From Ammoniphilus sp. YIM 78166 (GTDB lineage: Bacteria > Bacillota > Bacilli > Aneurinibacillales > RAOX-1), in assembly GCF_004522215.1 (NCBI RefSeq), contig NZ_SDLR01000004.1, forward strand, positions 815,277 through 879,276: DNA of 64,000 bases, in the 5' to 3' direction. Of the stretch, positions 25,677 through 33,926 are shown piece after piece. The notes under the pieces were generated by a model. It was not told the DNA's origin and made no database searches. It worked only from the letters and a program-made list of their open reading frames with translations. A program made the position numbers and the translations under genes. Numbering within the stretch: position 1 is the first letter of the stretch; every line of letters starts with the position of its first letter.

Positions 25677-27028
25677 TGAAGTTACTCGTAATCGATGATG
25701 AGCAGGCGATTTGCTCTTCGATCCGGTTTGCCTTAGAGGATGAATATGACGTGTGGACGGCGACGGACGTAGCGACCGGACTCGCGCTCATGCAAGAACA
25801 CCGAATGGACGCGGTCTTGCTCGATCTCCGCATCGGAAAAGACAGCGGGTTGGACTGTCTTCCCCAGCTGAAGGCGATATCCTCGGAAGTGGTGGTGATC
25901 ATGATGACTGCCTACGGCAGCATCGACACCTCAATCCGCGCCATGAAAGAGGGCGCCTATCACTATGCGACCAAGCCGCTGAATCTCGAGGAGATCAAGC
26001 TGCTTCTCGAGAAAGGTCTTCAGTTCAAGCGCCTCCATTCGGTTGTCCACCCCCAGGTGGGCTATGCCGGGATCATTGGCCAAAGCCCTCGGATGGAGCA
26101 GGTGTTTGACTTGATTCGCAAAGTCAAGGATATTGATTCCAACGTGTTGATCATGGGGGAAAGTGGAACGGGCAAGGAGTTGGTGGCGAGGGCCATCCAT
26201 CAGGAGGGAGCTCGGAGGTCAGCGCCTTTTTCCGTCATCAACTGTGCCGCGATCCCGGAGAGCTTGTTGGAAAGTGAGTTGTTTGGCTACGAAAAAGGAG
26301 CCTTCACTGGTGCTACCATGCGTAAAGCAGGGCTGTTCGAGCAATCCCACCAAGGGACGATTTTCCTCGATGAGATTGGAGAAATGCCTTTTCCGTTGCA
26401 AGCGAAGATCCTTCGCGTGATCCAGGAACGGGAAATTACCCCGCTCGGGTCCGTGCAACGAAAAGAAGTGGATGTGCGAATACTTTCGGCGACCCATCGG
26501 GATCTGCAAGAAGAAGTACGAAAAGGAAACTTCCGAGAAGACTTGTATTACCGCTTGAACGTCATCCCTGTCACCTTGCCTGCCCTCCGGGATCGACCAG
26601 AGGATATTCCGTTGCTCGTTCGGCATTTCCTTGAGGTATATGCCTTGCGGATGGGACGACGGAGCTTAACCCTGAGTCATCAGGCGAAGGAACGGCTGTA
26701 CTCCTACTCGTTTCCTGGCAATGTTCGAGAGCTCTCCAACATCATGGAGTATGCCGTAGCGATGTCCGAAGGTGAGGTGCTGGAGGTTCGCGATCTGCCC
26801 GCGGGGATGATGGGGGATCGTGCGAAAGAGCAAGAGGGTGGACCTTCGGTGGATGGACTGTTTCTCCCTTCCGGTCTGCCCATGGCGGAAGTGGAAAAAC
26901 GCTATATCCTGCATACCTTGGACGAGTGCGGAGGGCAGCGTAAGCGAACGGCCGATCAGCTTCAAATCAGTGAGCGAGGTCTACGAGATAAGCTGAAAAA
27001 GTACCGTGAAGGAGAGGAGGAGGAGTAG
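25673..27028 (+). CDS. NtrC-family sigma-54 response regulator
   Basis: Protein of 451 residues: receiver (1-120, phospho-acceptor in VLLDLRIGKDSG, Lys in TKPLNLEE), AAA+ (about 140-375, Walker A GESGTGKE, GAFTGA loop, Walker B GTIFLDEIGE) and a Fis-type helix-turn-helix (GQRKRTADQLQISERGL). It is the partner of the preceding kinase (4-nt overlap ATGA). The sigma-54 promoter and palindromes before the TAXI binding protein are the natural target. Confidence 0.95.
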   Translation: MMKLLVIDDEQAICSSIRFALEDEYDVWTATDVATGLALMQEHRMDAVLLDLRIGKDSGLDCLPQLKAISSEVVVIMMTAYGSIDTSIRAMKEGAYHYATKPLNLEEIKLLLEKGLQFKRLHSVVHPQVGYAGIIGQSPRMEQVFDLIRKVKDIDSNVLIMGESGTGKELVARAIHQEGARRSAPFSVINCAAIPESLLESELFGYEKGAFTGATMRKAGLFEQSHQGTIFLDEIGEMPFPLQAKILRVIQEREITPLGSVQRKEVDVRILSATHRDLQEEVRKGNFREDLYYRLNVIPVTLPALRDRPEDIPLLVRHFLEVYALRMGRRSLTLSHQAKERLYSYSFPGNVRELSNIMEYAVAMSEGEVLEVRDLPAGMMGDRAKEQEGGPSVDGLFLPSGLPMAEVEKRYILHTLDECGGQRKRTADQLQISERGLRDKLKKYREGEEEE

Positions 27029-27031
27029 CGG

Positions 27032-27994
27032 ATGCGAGTGGTGTGGTGTGTGTTGCTTTGTTTGCTGCTCTCCTCTTGTGGATGGGGAGGCGGGGCGCGG
27101 TTGGTTCCTCCACCCAGCGTACCGGATGGGATCTCGATTGCCACAGGCAGTCCTCAAGGACCCTATTATTCGATTGGCACGGGGCTGATGAAGATTTATG
27201 AGAGAGATTTGGCGGGTGGGGTGGCCACTTCGGTTCAATCGACCGATGGCACGGTAGAAAACTTAGAACTGCTTCGAGCGGGCAAAGTGGAGATGGCGTT
27301 GGCGATGGCGGATACGGCTTCTTTTTATCTAGGGGGACCGTCTACGGATTTGCGAGCGATGGCTGCCTTGTATTCGAATCATGTGCAGATCGTTACACTG
27401 CAGGGAAGCCCAATTCATCGGGTGGAGGATTTGCGTGGGAAAAAGGTGGGAGTCGGTGCGCCAAATAGCGGTGTAGAGGCGAACTCTAGGTCGTTGTTGA
27501 ATGCGTATGGCATTCAGTATGAGGATTTTGAGCCCCATTACTTGTCCTATGCGGAAGCAATGGAACAACTGCGGCAGCGGACAATTGATGCCGCGTTTGT
27601 AACGTCTGGTTTGCCCAATCCTACCGTGTTAGAGATGCTCCCCGCTAATGGCCATGGCGTGCGAATGATCCCTATCCCGATGGAGGAAGCAGAGCGGTTA
27701 GCGGAAGGGTATCCTTTTTTTAGGCCTTCGGAAATCCCAGCAGGAATGTATCATAACGAGGCAGCCATCCCCACGGTGTCGATCCAAAACATGATGCTGG
27801 TGAGGCAGGATCTGCCTGAGGAAAAGGTGTATGACTTAACGAGAGTGCTTTTTGAGAACTTGGAGGAGTTATCCGACTATCATGAAGCAGCGAAGGATAT
27901 TCAGTTAGAGCGTGCATGGGCCAATCTGCCCGTACCCTACCACCCAGGAGCGGAGCGGTTTTTCCGGGAACGGGGAGTGGTGTGGGGGGAGTAG
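27032..27994 (+). CDS. Second TAXI-family solute-binding lipoprotein, co-transcribed with the two-component system
   Basis: Lipoprotein of 320 residues with lipobox LLSSCG (about residue 15) and TAXI motifs parallel to the protein at 20281: ATGSPQGPYYSIGTGLMKIY, GKKVGVGAPNSGVEANSRSLL and YLSYAEAMEQLRQRTIDAAF. It starts 3 nt after the regulator stop, behind a GGAGGAGGAG ribosome site, so kinase, regulator and this protein form one unit. It could supply the permease with another substrate or present ligand to the kinase; both are inference. Confidence 0.9.
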   Translation: MRVVWCVLLCLLLSSCGWGGGARLVPPPSVPDGISIATGSPQGPYYSIGTGLMKIYERDLAGGVATSVQSTDGTVENLELLRAGKVEMALAMADTASFYLGGPSTDLRAMAALYSNHVQIVTLQGSPIHRVEDLRGKKVGVGAPNSGVEANSRSLLNAYGIQYEDFEPHYLSYAEAMEQLRQRTIDAAFVTSGLPNPTVLEMLPANGHGVRMIPIPMEEAERLAEGYPFFRPSEIPAGMYHNEAAIPTVSIQNMMLVRQDLPEEKVYDLTRVLFENLEELSDYHEAAKDIQLERAWANLPVPYHPGAERFFRERGVVWGE

Positions 27995-28051
27995 TGAGGT
28001 TCGCGGATATGGTATAATAATGGAAAATACTGAGATCTATAGAAGGTTGAG

Positions 28052-28639
28052 GTGCTCAAATTGGGAATGCCTGCTGGTCAGCGCAAATACTCTTATGCTC
28101 ATTATTTGACTTGGGACGAAACCGACAGATGTGAAGTGATTGATGGGGATATTATCAGCATGTCTCCTTCCCCTACGCCTCAGCACCAGGCGATAGCTGT
28201 TGAACTAACGGCTGAATTTACGATGTACTTGAGGGGCAAAGAATGCAGGGTATTCGCGGCCCCTATCGAGGTTTGCTTGTTTGCTGATCGGACAACACGG
28301 AATGAGGATATTATAGACTGGGTCCAACCTGATTTAGTGGTGGTTTGCGATAAGGATAAGATCGGGCAGAAGAATATTGTGGGAGCGCCTGATTTAGTGG
28401 TTGAGGTGCTGTCTCCTTCGACAGCGAAGAATGACAGGCTGATCAAATTTAAGAGCTACGAAAAAGCAGGGGTCAGGGAGTATTGGATCGTGGATCCTTA
28501 TAACCATTCCGTTGAGGTTTATCTAGGGGATGGGGGCAGCTTTAAGCCAAGTGGGGTTTATTTTAAGGATGATATTCTACCGGTCGGTATTTTGGAAGAG
28601 ATGAGGATTGAATTGGAGAATGTTTTTAGGGTGGAGTGA
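28052..28639 (+). CDS. Uma2-family (DUF820) endonuclease-like protein
   Basis: Protein of 195 residues with the Uma2/DUF820 PD-(D/E)XK-like fold: YLTWDETDRCEVIDGDIISM, WVQPDLVVVCDKDKI, GAPDLVVEVLSPSTAKND and KAGVREYWIVDP. The Asp and Glu-x-x in PDLVVEVLS are the expected metal-binding residues. Family members are scattered in many genomes and their biological function is unsettled. The start is GTG 28052 or ATG 28067. A TATAAT at 28013 may be its promoter. Confidence 0.88.
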   Translation: MLKLGMPAGQRKYSYAHYLTWDETDRCEVIDGDIISMSPSPTPQHQAIAVELTAEFTMYLRGKECRVFAAPIEVCLFADRTTRNEDIIDWVQPDLVVVCDKDKIGQKNIVGAPDLVVEVLSPSTAKNDRLIKFKSYEKAGVREYWIVDPYNHSVEVYLGDGGSFKPSGVYFKDDILPVGILEEMRIELENVFRVE

Positions 28640-28651
28640 GGTAGGGGGGGT

Positions 28652-28837
28652 TAAGTGGAAATTCTCCACTTACTTAGTTCGCTCAGCCCTAATCATGCGG
28701 CAGTAGATGGAGAATCGTTAATTAAATCCGAGGAACAGTCAGTTTTTAGGGTGTTTCACGGCTGTAGATGGAGAATGTCCATCTATTTATGGGGAGATCG
28801 TCCTGCATATTGGAAATAATGGTCGAAACTCCACTTA
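28652..28837. repeat. Two 21-bp 8-5-8 palindromes with related half-sites
   Basis: TAAGTGGA-N5-TCCACTTA lies at 28652-28672 and TAGATGGA-N5-TCCATCTA at 28765-28785; both arms are perfect in each. Half-sites occur at 28704 (TAGATGGAGAAT) and 28830 (TCCACTTA). They sit in the 250-bp gap between convergent genes, which otherwise holds only a terminator. Confidence 0.75.
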
Positions 28838-28850
28838 CCCAGGTTCACAA

Positions 28851-28885
28851 CAAAAGGCTGTTCCCTTGAGGAACAGCTTTTTCGT
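28851..28885. terminator. Bidirectional terminator
   Basis: AAAGGCTGTTCC and GGAACAGCTTTTT around a short loop, between Uma2 and the convergent gate-domain gene. Confidence 0.85.
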
Positions 28886-28891
28886 TGTTCA

Positions 28892-30004
28892 TTATTTAAT
28901 AATAAAGGGCGTTAGTCCATAAGCGATGATGGCAACGGTCACTAATCTCATGACCATGCCTAGGCAAGCAGCGGTTAGAGCTTCCTTGGCGCTCAGGTCT
29001 GAGTTTGTGGACCAGATGGCTGGAATTTGTCCAAAAATATCAGAAAGAGGGAGTCCTGAAGCTGCTAGGACAAAGGCGCCGACGACCAGCCGTGGATCGA
29101 TGGAGGCCGCGATGTCTTTGAGCTGGGCCATAGCCAAGGTAGGGGAGGCCATGATGGCGGTGATTCCGGTTTGGGGATCGACGCCAATCCAAGCGAGCAC
29201 GAAAGACATACTGGTCTCGATCGACTTCCAAATGCCAATGTAATCAAGTAAGCCAATGATGCCAAAGATGACTGCAATGGCTGGTATGACAAGGAGGAAC
29301 AGGAGTTCCGCCCCTTCTTTGGCCCCGTTGAAAAGAGTAGTGAAAAAAGGGGTCCGCGGGGTAAAAGAAGGCATTTCTTTAAGTGAAACCGAACGAGTAT
29401 CCCGCCAGATGGTTTTGCTTAAGACAAAGGGGACGACGACCAAGGGAGCAAAAATGGTCAATATAACTAAAGGGAACGCGTGGATTCCTGCAGTAGAAAG
29501 GACAATTAATCCAAGCATAAAACAGGAGAACGACTGTTGGGACTGCACCATGGTCGCGATCGCAATTTTTTGTTCGTCTTTGGTCGCTTGGGCTCGCTGA
29601 AGGATGGGACCGCCGATCCGGCCGGCGGCATTGATATCGCCTAGGATATTATAGATTCCTGGGATGACGACGGAGGAATTTACTCCTAGCTTACTTGTGA
29701 TCGGGACAAACAGGCGCATCAAGGCATCGGTAAAGCCCAGGCGCTCGAGCATCCGACCGGTCATGACACTAAGGATGATTGCGACGCCGACCGATCCGGT
29801 TAGGAATACATTGACAACCATGGGCTGGACTTTTTCCAGCATAGCCGTAAAGGCTCCTCCGATCCACTCCGGTTTAAACATGAGGAGGAGTAAAAGAGCT
29901 CCAACAAGAACAAGCCCGACGGTGGCCATCCTATTTTTCTGCGGTTCCGCCTGCTGTTGGGGTAGATCGTACATGGGTTGAATTTTGCCTGGAATTTGTG
30001 CCAT
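28892..30004 (-). CDS. CD0519/CD1768-like membrane protein (nucleoside-recognition/gate domain)
   Basis: Membrane protein of 370 residues with about nine to ten helices. Motifs such as IPGIYNILGDINAAGRIGG, ATMVQSQQSFSCFMLG and AASGLPLSDIFGQIPAIW point to the gate-domain (nucleoside recognition) group and, from memory, to the CD0519/CD1768 family of unknown function. Small-molecule transport is likely. GGGGG lies before the ATG. It is downstream of and probably co-transcribed with the Nif3-like gene on the minus strand. Confidence 0.75.
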   Translation of the reverse strand: MAQIPGKIQPMYDLPQQQAEPQKNRMATVGLVLVGALLLLLMFKPEWIGGAFTAMLEKVQPMVVNVFLTGSVGVAIILSVMTGRMLERLGFTDALMRLFVPITSKLGVNSSVVIPGIYNILGDINAAGRIGGPILQRAQATKDEQKIAIATMVQSQQSFSCFMLGLIVLSTAGIHAFPLVILTIFAPLVVVPFVLSKTIWRDTRSVSLKEMPSFTPRTPFFTTLFNGAKEGAELLFLLVIPAIAVIFGIIGLLDYIGIWKSIETSMSFVLAWIGVDPQTGITAIMASPTLAMAQLKDIAASIDPRLVVGAFVLAASGLPLSDIFGQIPAIWSTNSDLSAKEALTAACLGMVMRLVTVAIIAYGLTPFIIK

Positions 30005-30035
30005 AAGTGGACAGCCCCCTTTAAGGAATATAGTG

Positions 30036-31046
30036 TTAAACGTTTACCTTTTTGACTAAATGCTGCATGGCCATCTGTTGTGCATACTCTTTCAGCAGGG
30101 GAGAGCCCATCTGCCGGAGAGGGAAGGATACGACTTTCTCTCGAAACACCACCACCTCCACCTCAGGTAGTAAATAATCTAAGGCATAAGCCAAGGGTAA
30201 GCCGTTTTCAAAGATTTCGAGGACATGGCAGTTTCCAATGATAAAGTTCAGTTCCAGCTTGCGCGCTTCCTGGACTAAGGCATGATGGTTTGGCACGCGG
30301 CTGATGGAGGCCAGAACCGTATCGGACGCTGGAAACTGCTTTTTGGCTTGGCGCAAGTCTTCAGGGGTAAACCCTGTATGCGGGAAAATATGCAAAATAT
30401 GCTCTGTAGGACTGTCCTTAGCCCCTAGGACAATGCGTCCTTTGGTGACCTGAGAAGTTTCAATGAGGGAAGAGGAATCCCGAAGAGCTTGCTCGGTTTT
30501 TAGGAGCATTTCGTCTTTTTCCAGTCCCATAAAGGAATCCAGTCGATCCAAGATATCCCCTAACACGTCGATCTCGGGTAGGGTGCGCCCCGCGTAGAGG
30601 ACGTTGCCTTCTTTTCCCCCAAAGTGGATATCCGCATGATGTACACGATGACCGTGAAGAAACGGGATTCCCGGGTGTAAACCGTGAAAGGCCTCATGCA
30701 GTTCAAGAACGGCAATGTTGTACAAGTCCAGATAGTTGCGCAGTGTTACTCCTCCTGAGCTGGCACCATCTGCAATCGGATGGTGAGCGACAATCGCATC
30801 CACCCCTGTAGCAGCAGCTAGCTCAATGTCTTGCTCCGATAAGGTCATGGCCACCGCGAGCTTTTTGACTGGTCGCTTCGGATCGCCGTAGACGAGCCCG
30901 GGGGTTTCCAGCACTTCCTTCCCGACGATGCCAGAGCTCTTCAAAATAACAAAGGGATGCTGAGGCTTCGATTGCTCCCGATGGAGCAGGACTCTTCCTC
31001 CTGTTAAATGATTCAGTTCTTCTACGACGTTTTGTAAAGTTGTCAT
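30036..31046 (-). CDS. Nif3-like dinuclear metal-centre protein
   Basis: Protein of 336 residues of the NIF3/YqfO-like family. Metal-binding histidines are seen in VDAIVAHHPIA and in LHEAFHGLHPG, with further candidates in HRVHHADIHFGG. The family forms hexamers with two metals and has been linked to GTP cyclohydrolase-like or hydrolase activity, not settled. GGAGAAAC precedes the ATG. It probably forms an operon with the membrane gene downstream. Confidence 0.82.
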   Translation of the reverse strand: MTTLQNVVEELNHLTGGRVLLHREQSKPQHPFVILKSSGIVGKEVLETPGLVYGDPKRPVKKLAVAMTLSEQDIELAAATGVDAIVAHHPIADGASSGGVTLRNYLDLYNIAVLELHEAFHGLHPGIPFLHGHRVHHADIHFGGKEGNVLYAGRTLPEIDVLGDILDRLDSFMGLEKDEMLLKTEQALRDSSSLIETSQVTKGRIVLGAKDSPTEHILHIFPHTGFTPEDLRQAKKQFPASDTVLASISRVPNHHALVQEARKLELNFIIGNCHVLEIFENGLPLAYALDYLLPEVEVVVFREKVVSFPLRQMGSPLLKEYAQQMAMQHLVKKVNV

Positions 31047-31069
31047 GATGTTTCTCCTTTCTTAGATAA

Positions 31070-31142
31070 TGAAAAAAGCCGTCAGTAAGAAAACGCCTCC
31101 GCTCAAGCATACTTGGGCGGTACGTTTAACTTAACTGACGGC
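31070..31142 (-). terminator. Long T-tailed hairpin between DUF2294 and nif3 genes
   Basis: On the minus strand GCCGTCAGTTAAG pairs with CTTACTGACGGC, with an inner stem CCGCCCAAG / CTTGAGCGG, then TTTTTT. It probably terminates DUF2294 transcription. Its two-level structure could also act as an attenuator for nif3; it matches no riboswitch class I can name. Confidence 0.65.
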
Positions 31143-31192
31143 GTTCCTGCGCTCCTCATAGGGAGTTCATTCGTCCATTCAGTACTTAATAG

Positions 31193-31558
31193 CTACAGGC
31201 TGGTCTCCAGCATCCGATCTAATACAACCACTGTTGCGGATATCTCCACAAACGGGTCGTAATCCTTGAGGATGGTGACCACCTTAAAAGGATATTTGCT
31301 CTCTAACTTCTGCTTGAAGTGTTCCTTGAATTCATCAATCAGCAGGATATCCATCATCCGGGTGGCTTCGCGCTTCTTGCCGTCAAGGGCTCGAATCGCA
31401 GGCGCCCGCCGGTGAGCGGCAATAAACATAATCTTGTCTCCAAGAATGTCTACGCGCTGATGCTTCGTCCCATTGCCAAAAAGCTGTTGATTAATCTCTT
31501 GGTAATCCTTCATGAGTTCTTGCTTGAGCAGGCCTAGATTTAATGTTGATGATCTCAT
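31193..31558 (-). CDS. DUF2294 protein (single domain)
   Basis: Protein of 121 residues covering one DUF2294 domain (QLFGNGTKHQRVDILGDKI, DGKKREATRMMDILL, VVTILKDYDPFVEISATV). The family is common in Bacillales and has no established function. The start is the ATG at 31558, with GGAGG 10 nt upstream; longer in-frame extensions run into the promoter. A double-domain relative is encoded at 48480. Expression is driven by a near-consensus promoter and the ribosome site sits inside a 5' hairpin. Confidence 0.8.
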   Translation of the reverse strand: MRSSTLNLGLLKQELMKDYQEINQQLFGNGTKHQRVDILGDKIMFIAAHRRAPAIRALDGKKREATRMMDILLIDEFKEHFKQKLESKYPFKVVTILKDYDPFVEISATVVVLDRMLETSL

Positions 31559-31561
31559 CCC

Positions 31562-31620
31562 TAACAGTCCTCCGGGGGTGCTGTTAGTCCTACTATACAA
31601 GCTGTTCACAAAATTGTCAA
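31562..31620 (-). promoter_or_regulatory. Promoter and 5' hairpin of the DUF2294 gene
   Basis: Minus-strand TTGACA (31620-31615), 17-bp spacer, TATAGT (31597-31592). The predicted transcript begins around 31586, at a hairpin CTAACAG...CTGTTAG (31587-31561) whose loop contains the GGAGGA ribosome site. Confidence 0.75.
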
Positions 31621-31709
31621 TTATATAATTTCTTAATTTATTTGGGGTCACCCTCTGACTAGAAAAAGCTAGTATAGTACTATGTATTATCCTTAAGGTG
31701 GTGAATACG

Positions 31710-32465
31710 GTGATCCTTGAAACCAAAAAACGTGCTGTTCTGATGAAAAAGCTGTATAAGCGTGACCTGCTTCGTCCGCATCAAGTGTTTCGGTTGATTC
31801 GATCCTCCATCGAAAAGAAAAAAGCGATCTCTGTCATTCGTTTAGGGGACGTCATGGCAAAGCTGTTATCACAAAGAGATCTAGCTAGTTTACGAGAGGC
31901 TTCGCCCTTTTTAGGTATTCCCTATCCGCCTACGCTGAGGCTGCTTCATGAGCTTGACTGGTCGGTGAGGCAGGCAGATGTGGTGGGGGTGACCTATTTT
32001 CCTAAGCGGGCGATGCAGCTTCAGGACTATATGAAGATAAGAGGCTGGACTCCACGGTTGATTACCGACTCTTTTATTAATGATCTAATGTATGATCATG
32101 GTTATATTCACCGCCTGATTCGTAGCCATCGGGTCGTACTCGTGGGGCGTTCGGCTAGTGCAGCAGCCCAGCAGTTGCGAAAAAGGAACCTCCCTGTAGC
32201 CGGGGCAGTGGATCTCCCTGACTATTACCATTTAACTCAAACTTTTAATCAGCTCAAAAATGCGAAAGACCGGTGGGACCTTGCACTTGTCGGGGCAAGT
32301 GTACCGGGAAGAATTCTATGTGTAGCTTTGACAAAGCAATTAAATAAAACAACATTCGAGATTGGACATATGATGGATGCTCTAGCAGATCCAAAGGAAT
32401 GGAAAAAGCATCATGACCGCAAGCGGTTTAAGCTTCGCTGGATGCGGAAGCTAGCAACCAGATAG
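31710..32465 (+). CDS. GT-D-fold (DUF1792-like) glycosyltransferase-related protein
   Basis: Basic protein of 251 residues. IEKKKAISVIRLGDVMAKLL resembles the GT-D/DUF1792 signature RxGDGE, and the C-terminal WDLALVGASVPGRILCVAL followed by a GHMMDAL block matches the end of such proteins. The usual Gly-Glu after the Asp is replaced by Val-Met, so catalysis may be altered. GTG 31710 follows AAGGTGG by 6 nt. It is divergent from the DUF2294 gene. Assignment is by motif pattern only. Confidence 0.65.
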   Translation: MILETKKRAVLMKKLYKRDLLRPHQVFRLIRSSIEKKKAISVIRLGDVMAKLLSQRDLASLREASPFLGIPYPPTLRLLHELDWSVRQADVVGVTYFPKRAMQLQDYMKIRGWTPRLITDSFINDLMYDHGYIHRLIRSHRVVLVGRSASAAAQQLRKRNLPVAGAVDLPDYYHLTQTFNQLKNAKDRWDLALVGASVPGRILCVALTKQLNKTTFEIGHMMDALADPKEWKKHHDRKRFKLRWMRKLATR

Positions 32466-32471
32466 GATTGA

Positions 32472-32500
32472 AAAAATCCTCTACATACAAGTAGAGGATT
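32472..32500. terminator. Bidirectional terminator
   Basis: AATCCTCTAC and GTAGAGGATT around an ATACAA loop between convergent genes. Confidence 0.8.
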
Positions 32501-32507
32501 CACTAGT

Positions 32508-32696
32508 TTATCGTTGAGCCAGTATTCGCTGGAATGCTAGTACTCTTTTATCTATATCTACACTGATGCTGACGACCTGAGGATGGGTAAAGGAACCTAA
32601 TCGCGAAACGGCCTCGTACATTTTCTCTTGTAATAGCTGGATTTCGAGTTGGAGGGAGTCCAAGACTGCCTGCTCATCTACTACTTGAATTCCCAT
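32508..32696 (-). CDS. Spo0E-family aspartyl-phosphate phosphatase
   Basis: Small helical protein of 62 residues. The pattern LEIQLLQEKMYEAVSRLG, then THPQVVSISVDIDKRV, is the two-helix Spo0E layout, with S-V-D-I-D in place of the common S-x-x-L-D. Such proteins dephosphorylate Spo0A-P and delay sporulation. AGGAAGG lies 9 nt before the ATG at 32696; a TTG six bases earlier is in frame. Confidence 0.75.
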   Translation of the reverse strand: MGIQVVDEQAVLDSLQLEIQLLQEKMYEAVSRLGSFTHPQVVSISVDIDKRVLAFQRILAQR

Positions 32697-32830
32697 GTTC
32701 AACTTCCTTCCTAGTACCTAACTCCTATTTCCTTTATTATACAATAGGTAGTTAATCCTACTCAATATCTTTCGAAAAATGTTCATATATTCTATTGTTG
32801 GAGCTTCTTCGGGTTTGTGAAAAGGAAGGG

Positions 32831-32867
32831 ATACCATCCCCCACGCTTTAGTGATACAATATCCAGC
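32831..32867 (+). promoter_or_regulatory. Shared promoter-like module (copy 1)
   Basis: ATA, 19 bases, GATACAAT, then ATCCA. The 15-mer GTGATACAATATCCA recurs at 61012-61026 with the same 19-base gap to an upstream ATA. GATACAAT resembles a sigma-E -10 element (CATACANT), but the spacing is longer than usual. Confidence 0.4.
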
Positions 32868-32895
32868 AAATGGTGAAGGAGGGGGAGGTGGAAGG

Positions 32896-33864
32896 TTGGT
32901 AAGGTTGATAACGAAATTCATGCCCCTATGGATCGTGGTCTGTTCGGTGGTGGCGTTTTGGAAGCCCGCTTGGTTCCAGGATCTGCATGGCTGGACAGGG
33001 CCGGCGCTGGGGCTGGTGTTGTTTTTTATGGGTCTTTCTTTGAAAACGGAGAGCATCTGGCAAGTCATCCGTAATCCAAGGGCGATGTTTATCGGAATTC
33101 TATTAAAGTGGACGGTGACGTTAGGGATTTCCATCCTGATTGCTTATGTGGCGTTTCGGGATGTGCCGGAGATGGCGACCGGAGTGATTTTGGCAGGGGC
33201 AGTTCCGAGCGGGACGTCGGCGAATTTGTATACGTTTATGGCCAATGGAGCGGCGGCGCTGAGTATTGCGATGTCGGCCATTGACACGTTTATTGGCCCC
33301 TTTTTGACCCCGCTTATCGTGAAGGTTTCCGCTGGGACGTTTGTGGATGTGCAGTTTTGGCCGCTTTTCGCAAGGATGGTCTTGATCGTGTTTCTTCCGA
33401 TCTGCTTGGGATTGTTGATTCAGTGGAAGTGGGGTCAGCATGTAGAACGGGTGCGCCCTTGGATGCCGGTTTTGTCGGCTCTTTGCTTGTTTACGATTGT
33501 TCTCGCGGTGGTCTCGAATTCGCAGGCGATGCTGGCGGAAAATATTCACTTGCTGCCTGTATTGGGTGTAGCCGTGGTGATTCAAGTAACAGCGCCCATG
33601 TGGTTGGGGTATAAGCTGGCCCAATGGTTTGGACTGAAAGAAGAGGAGTGCCGGGCGATCTTGTTTGAAACCGGGATTTGCAATACGGCTCTGGCTGCGT
33701 TGCTGGCTCTCGATCATATCAGTGCGGCGGCGGCGGTGCCTGCAGTGGCGAATATGGTGGTGAATTTGTCGGTGGGGGCTTATGTTGCGTTGCAGCTTTC
33801 TAAAAAAAGTTTGGCAACAAATCTTTCAGATAATTTGACAATTCAGAGTAGACAGGTTAAATAG
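32896..33864 (+). CDS. Bile acid:sodium symporter (BASS) family transporter
   Basis: Membrane protein of 322 residues with about nine to ten helices. Motifs LFFMGLSLKTESIWQVIRNP, GVILAGAVPSGTSANLYTFMANG and ILFETGICNTALAALLALD are typical of the BASS/PanS-like group, which moves organic acids with sodium. TTG 32896 has AAGGAGGGGGAGG upstream and marks the true start; the upstream frame is not coding-like. An IclR regulator with its own promoter overlaps the 3' end. Confidence 0.88.
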   Translation: MVRLITKFMPLWIVVCSVVAFWKPAWFQDLHGWTGPALGLVLFFMGLSLKTESIWQVIRNPRAMFIGILLKWTVTLGISILIAYVAFRDVPEMATGVILAGAVPSGTSANLYTFMANGAAALSIAMSAIDTFIGPFLTPLIVKVSAGTFVDVQFWPLFARMVLIVFLPICLGLLIQWKWGQHVERVRPWMPVLSALCLFTIVLAVVSNSQAMLAENIHLLPVLGVAVVIQVTAPMWLGYKLAQWFGLKEEECRAILFETGICNTALAALLALDHISAAAAVPAVANMVVNLSVGAYVALQLSKKSLATNLSDNLTIQSRQVK

Positions 33865-33906
33865 GGCTATGGTATGATCTTCTTGTAAAACCGCGGTTTA
33901 CCATAG
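33835..33906 (+). promoter_or_regulatory. Promoter and candidate operator of the IclR gene
   Basis: TTGACA (33835-33840), 17-bp spacer, TAAATA (33858-33863), within the end of the BASS gene. Around and just after the expected start point lie CTATGGTA (33867) and TACCATAG (33899), arms of one inverted repeat, which enclose the perfect palindrome AAACCGCGGTTT (33888-33899). This layout fits an autoregulated IclR repressor. Confidence 0.6.
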
Positions 33907-33926
33907 TGAAACTAAGGGGACTTTAC

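Noticed and set aside
28052..28639. Uma2 gene as part of a restriction or mobile system
   Set aside because: It stands alone, far from the methyltransferase (9093) and without mobile-element genes or inverted repeats at its edges.
31070..31142. Named riboswitch upstream of nif3
   Set aside because: The hairpin is large, but I could match no conserved aptamer core; a terminator explains it.
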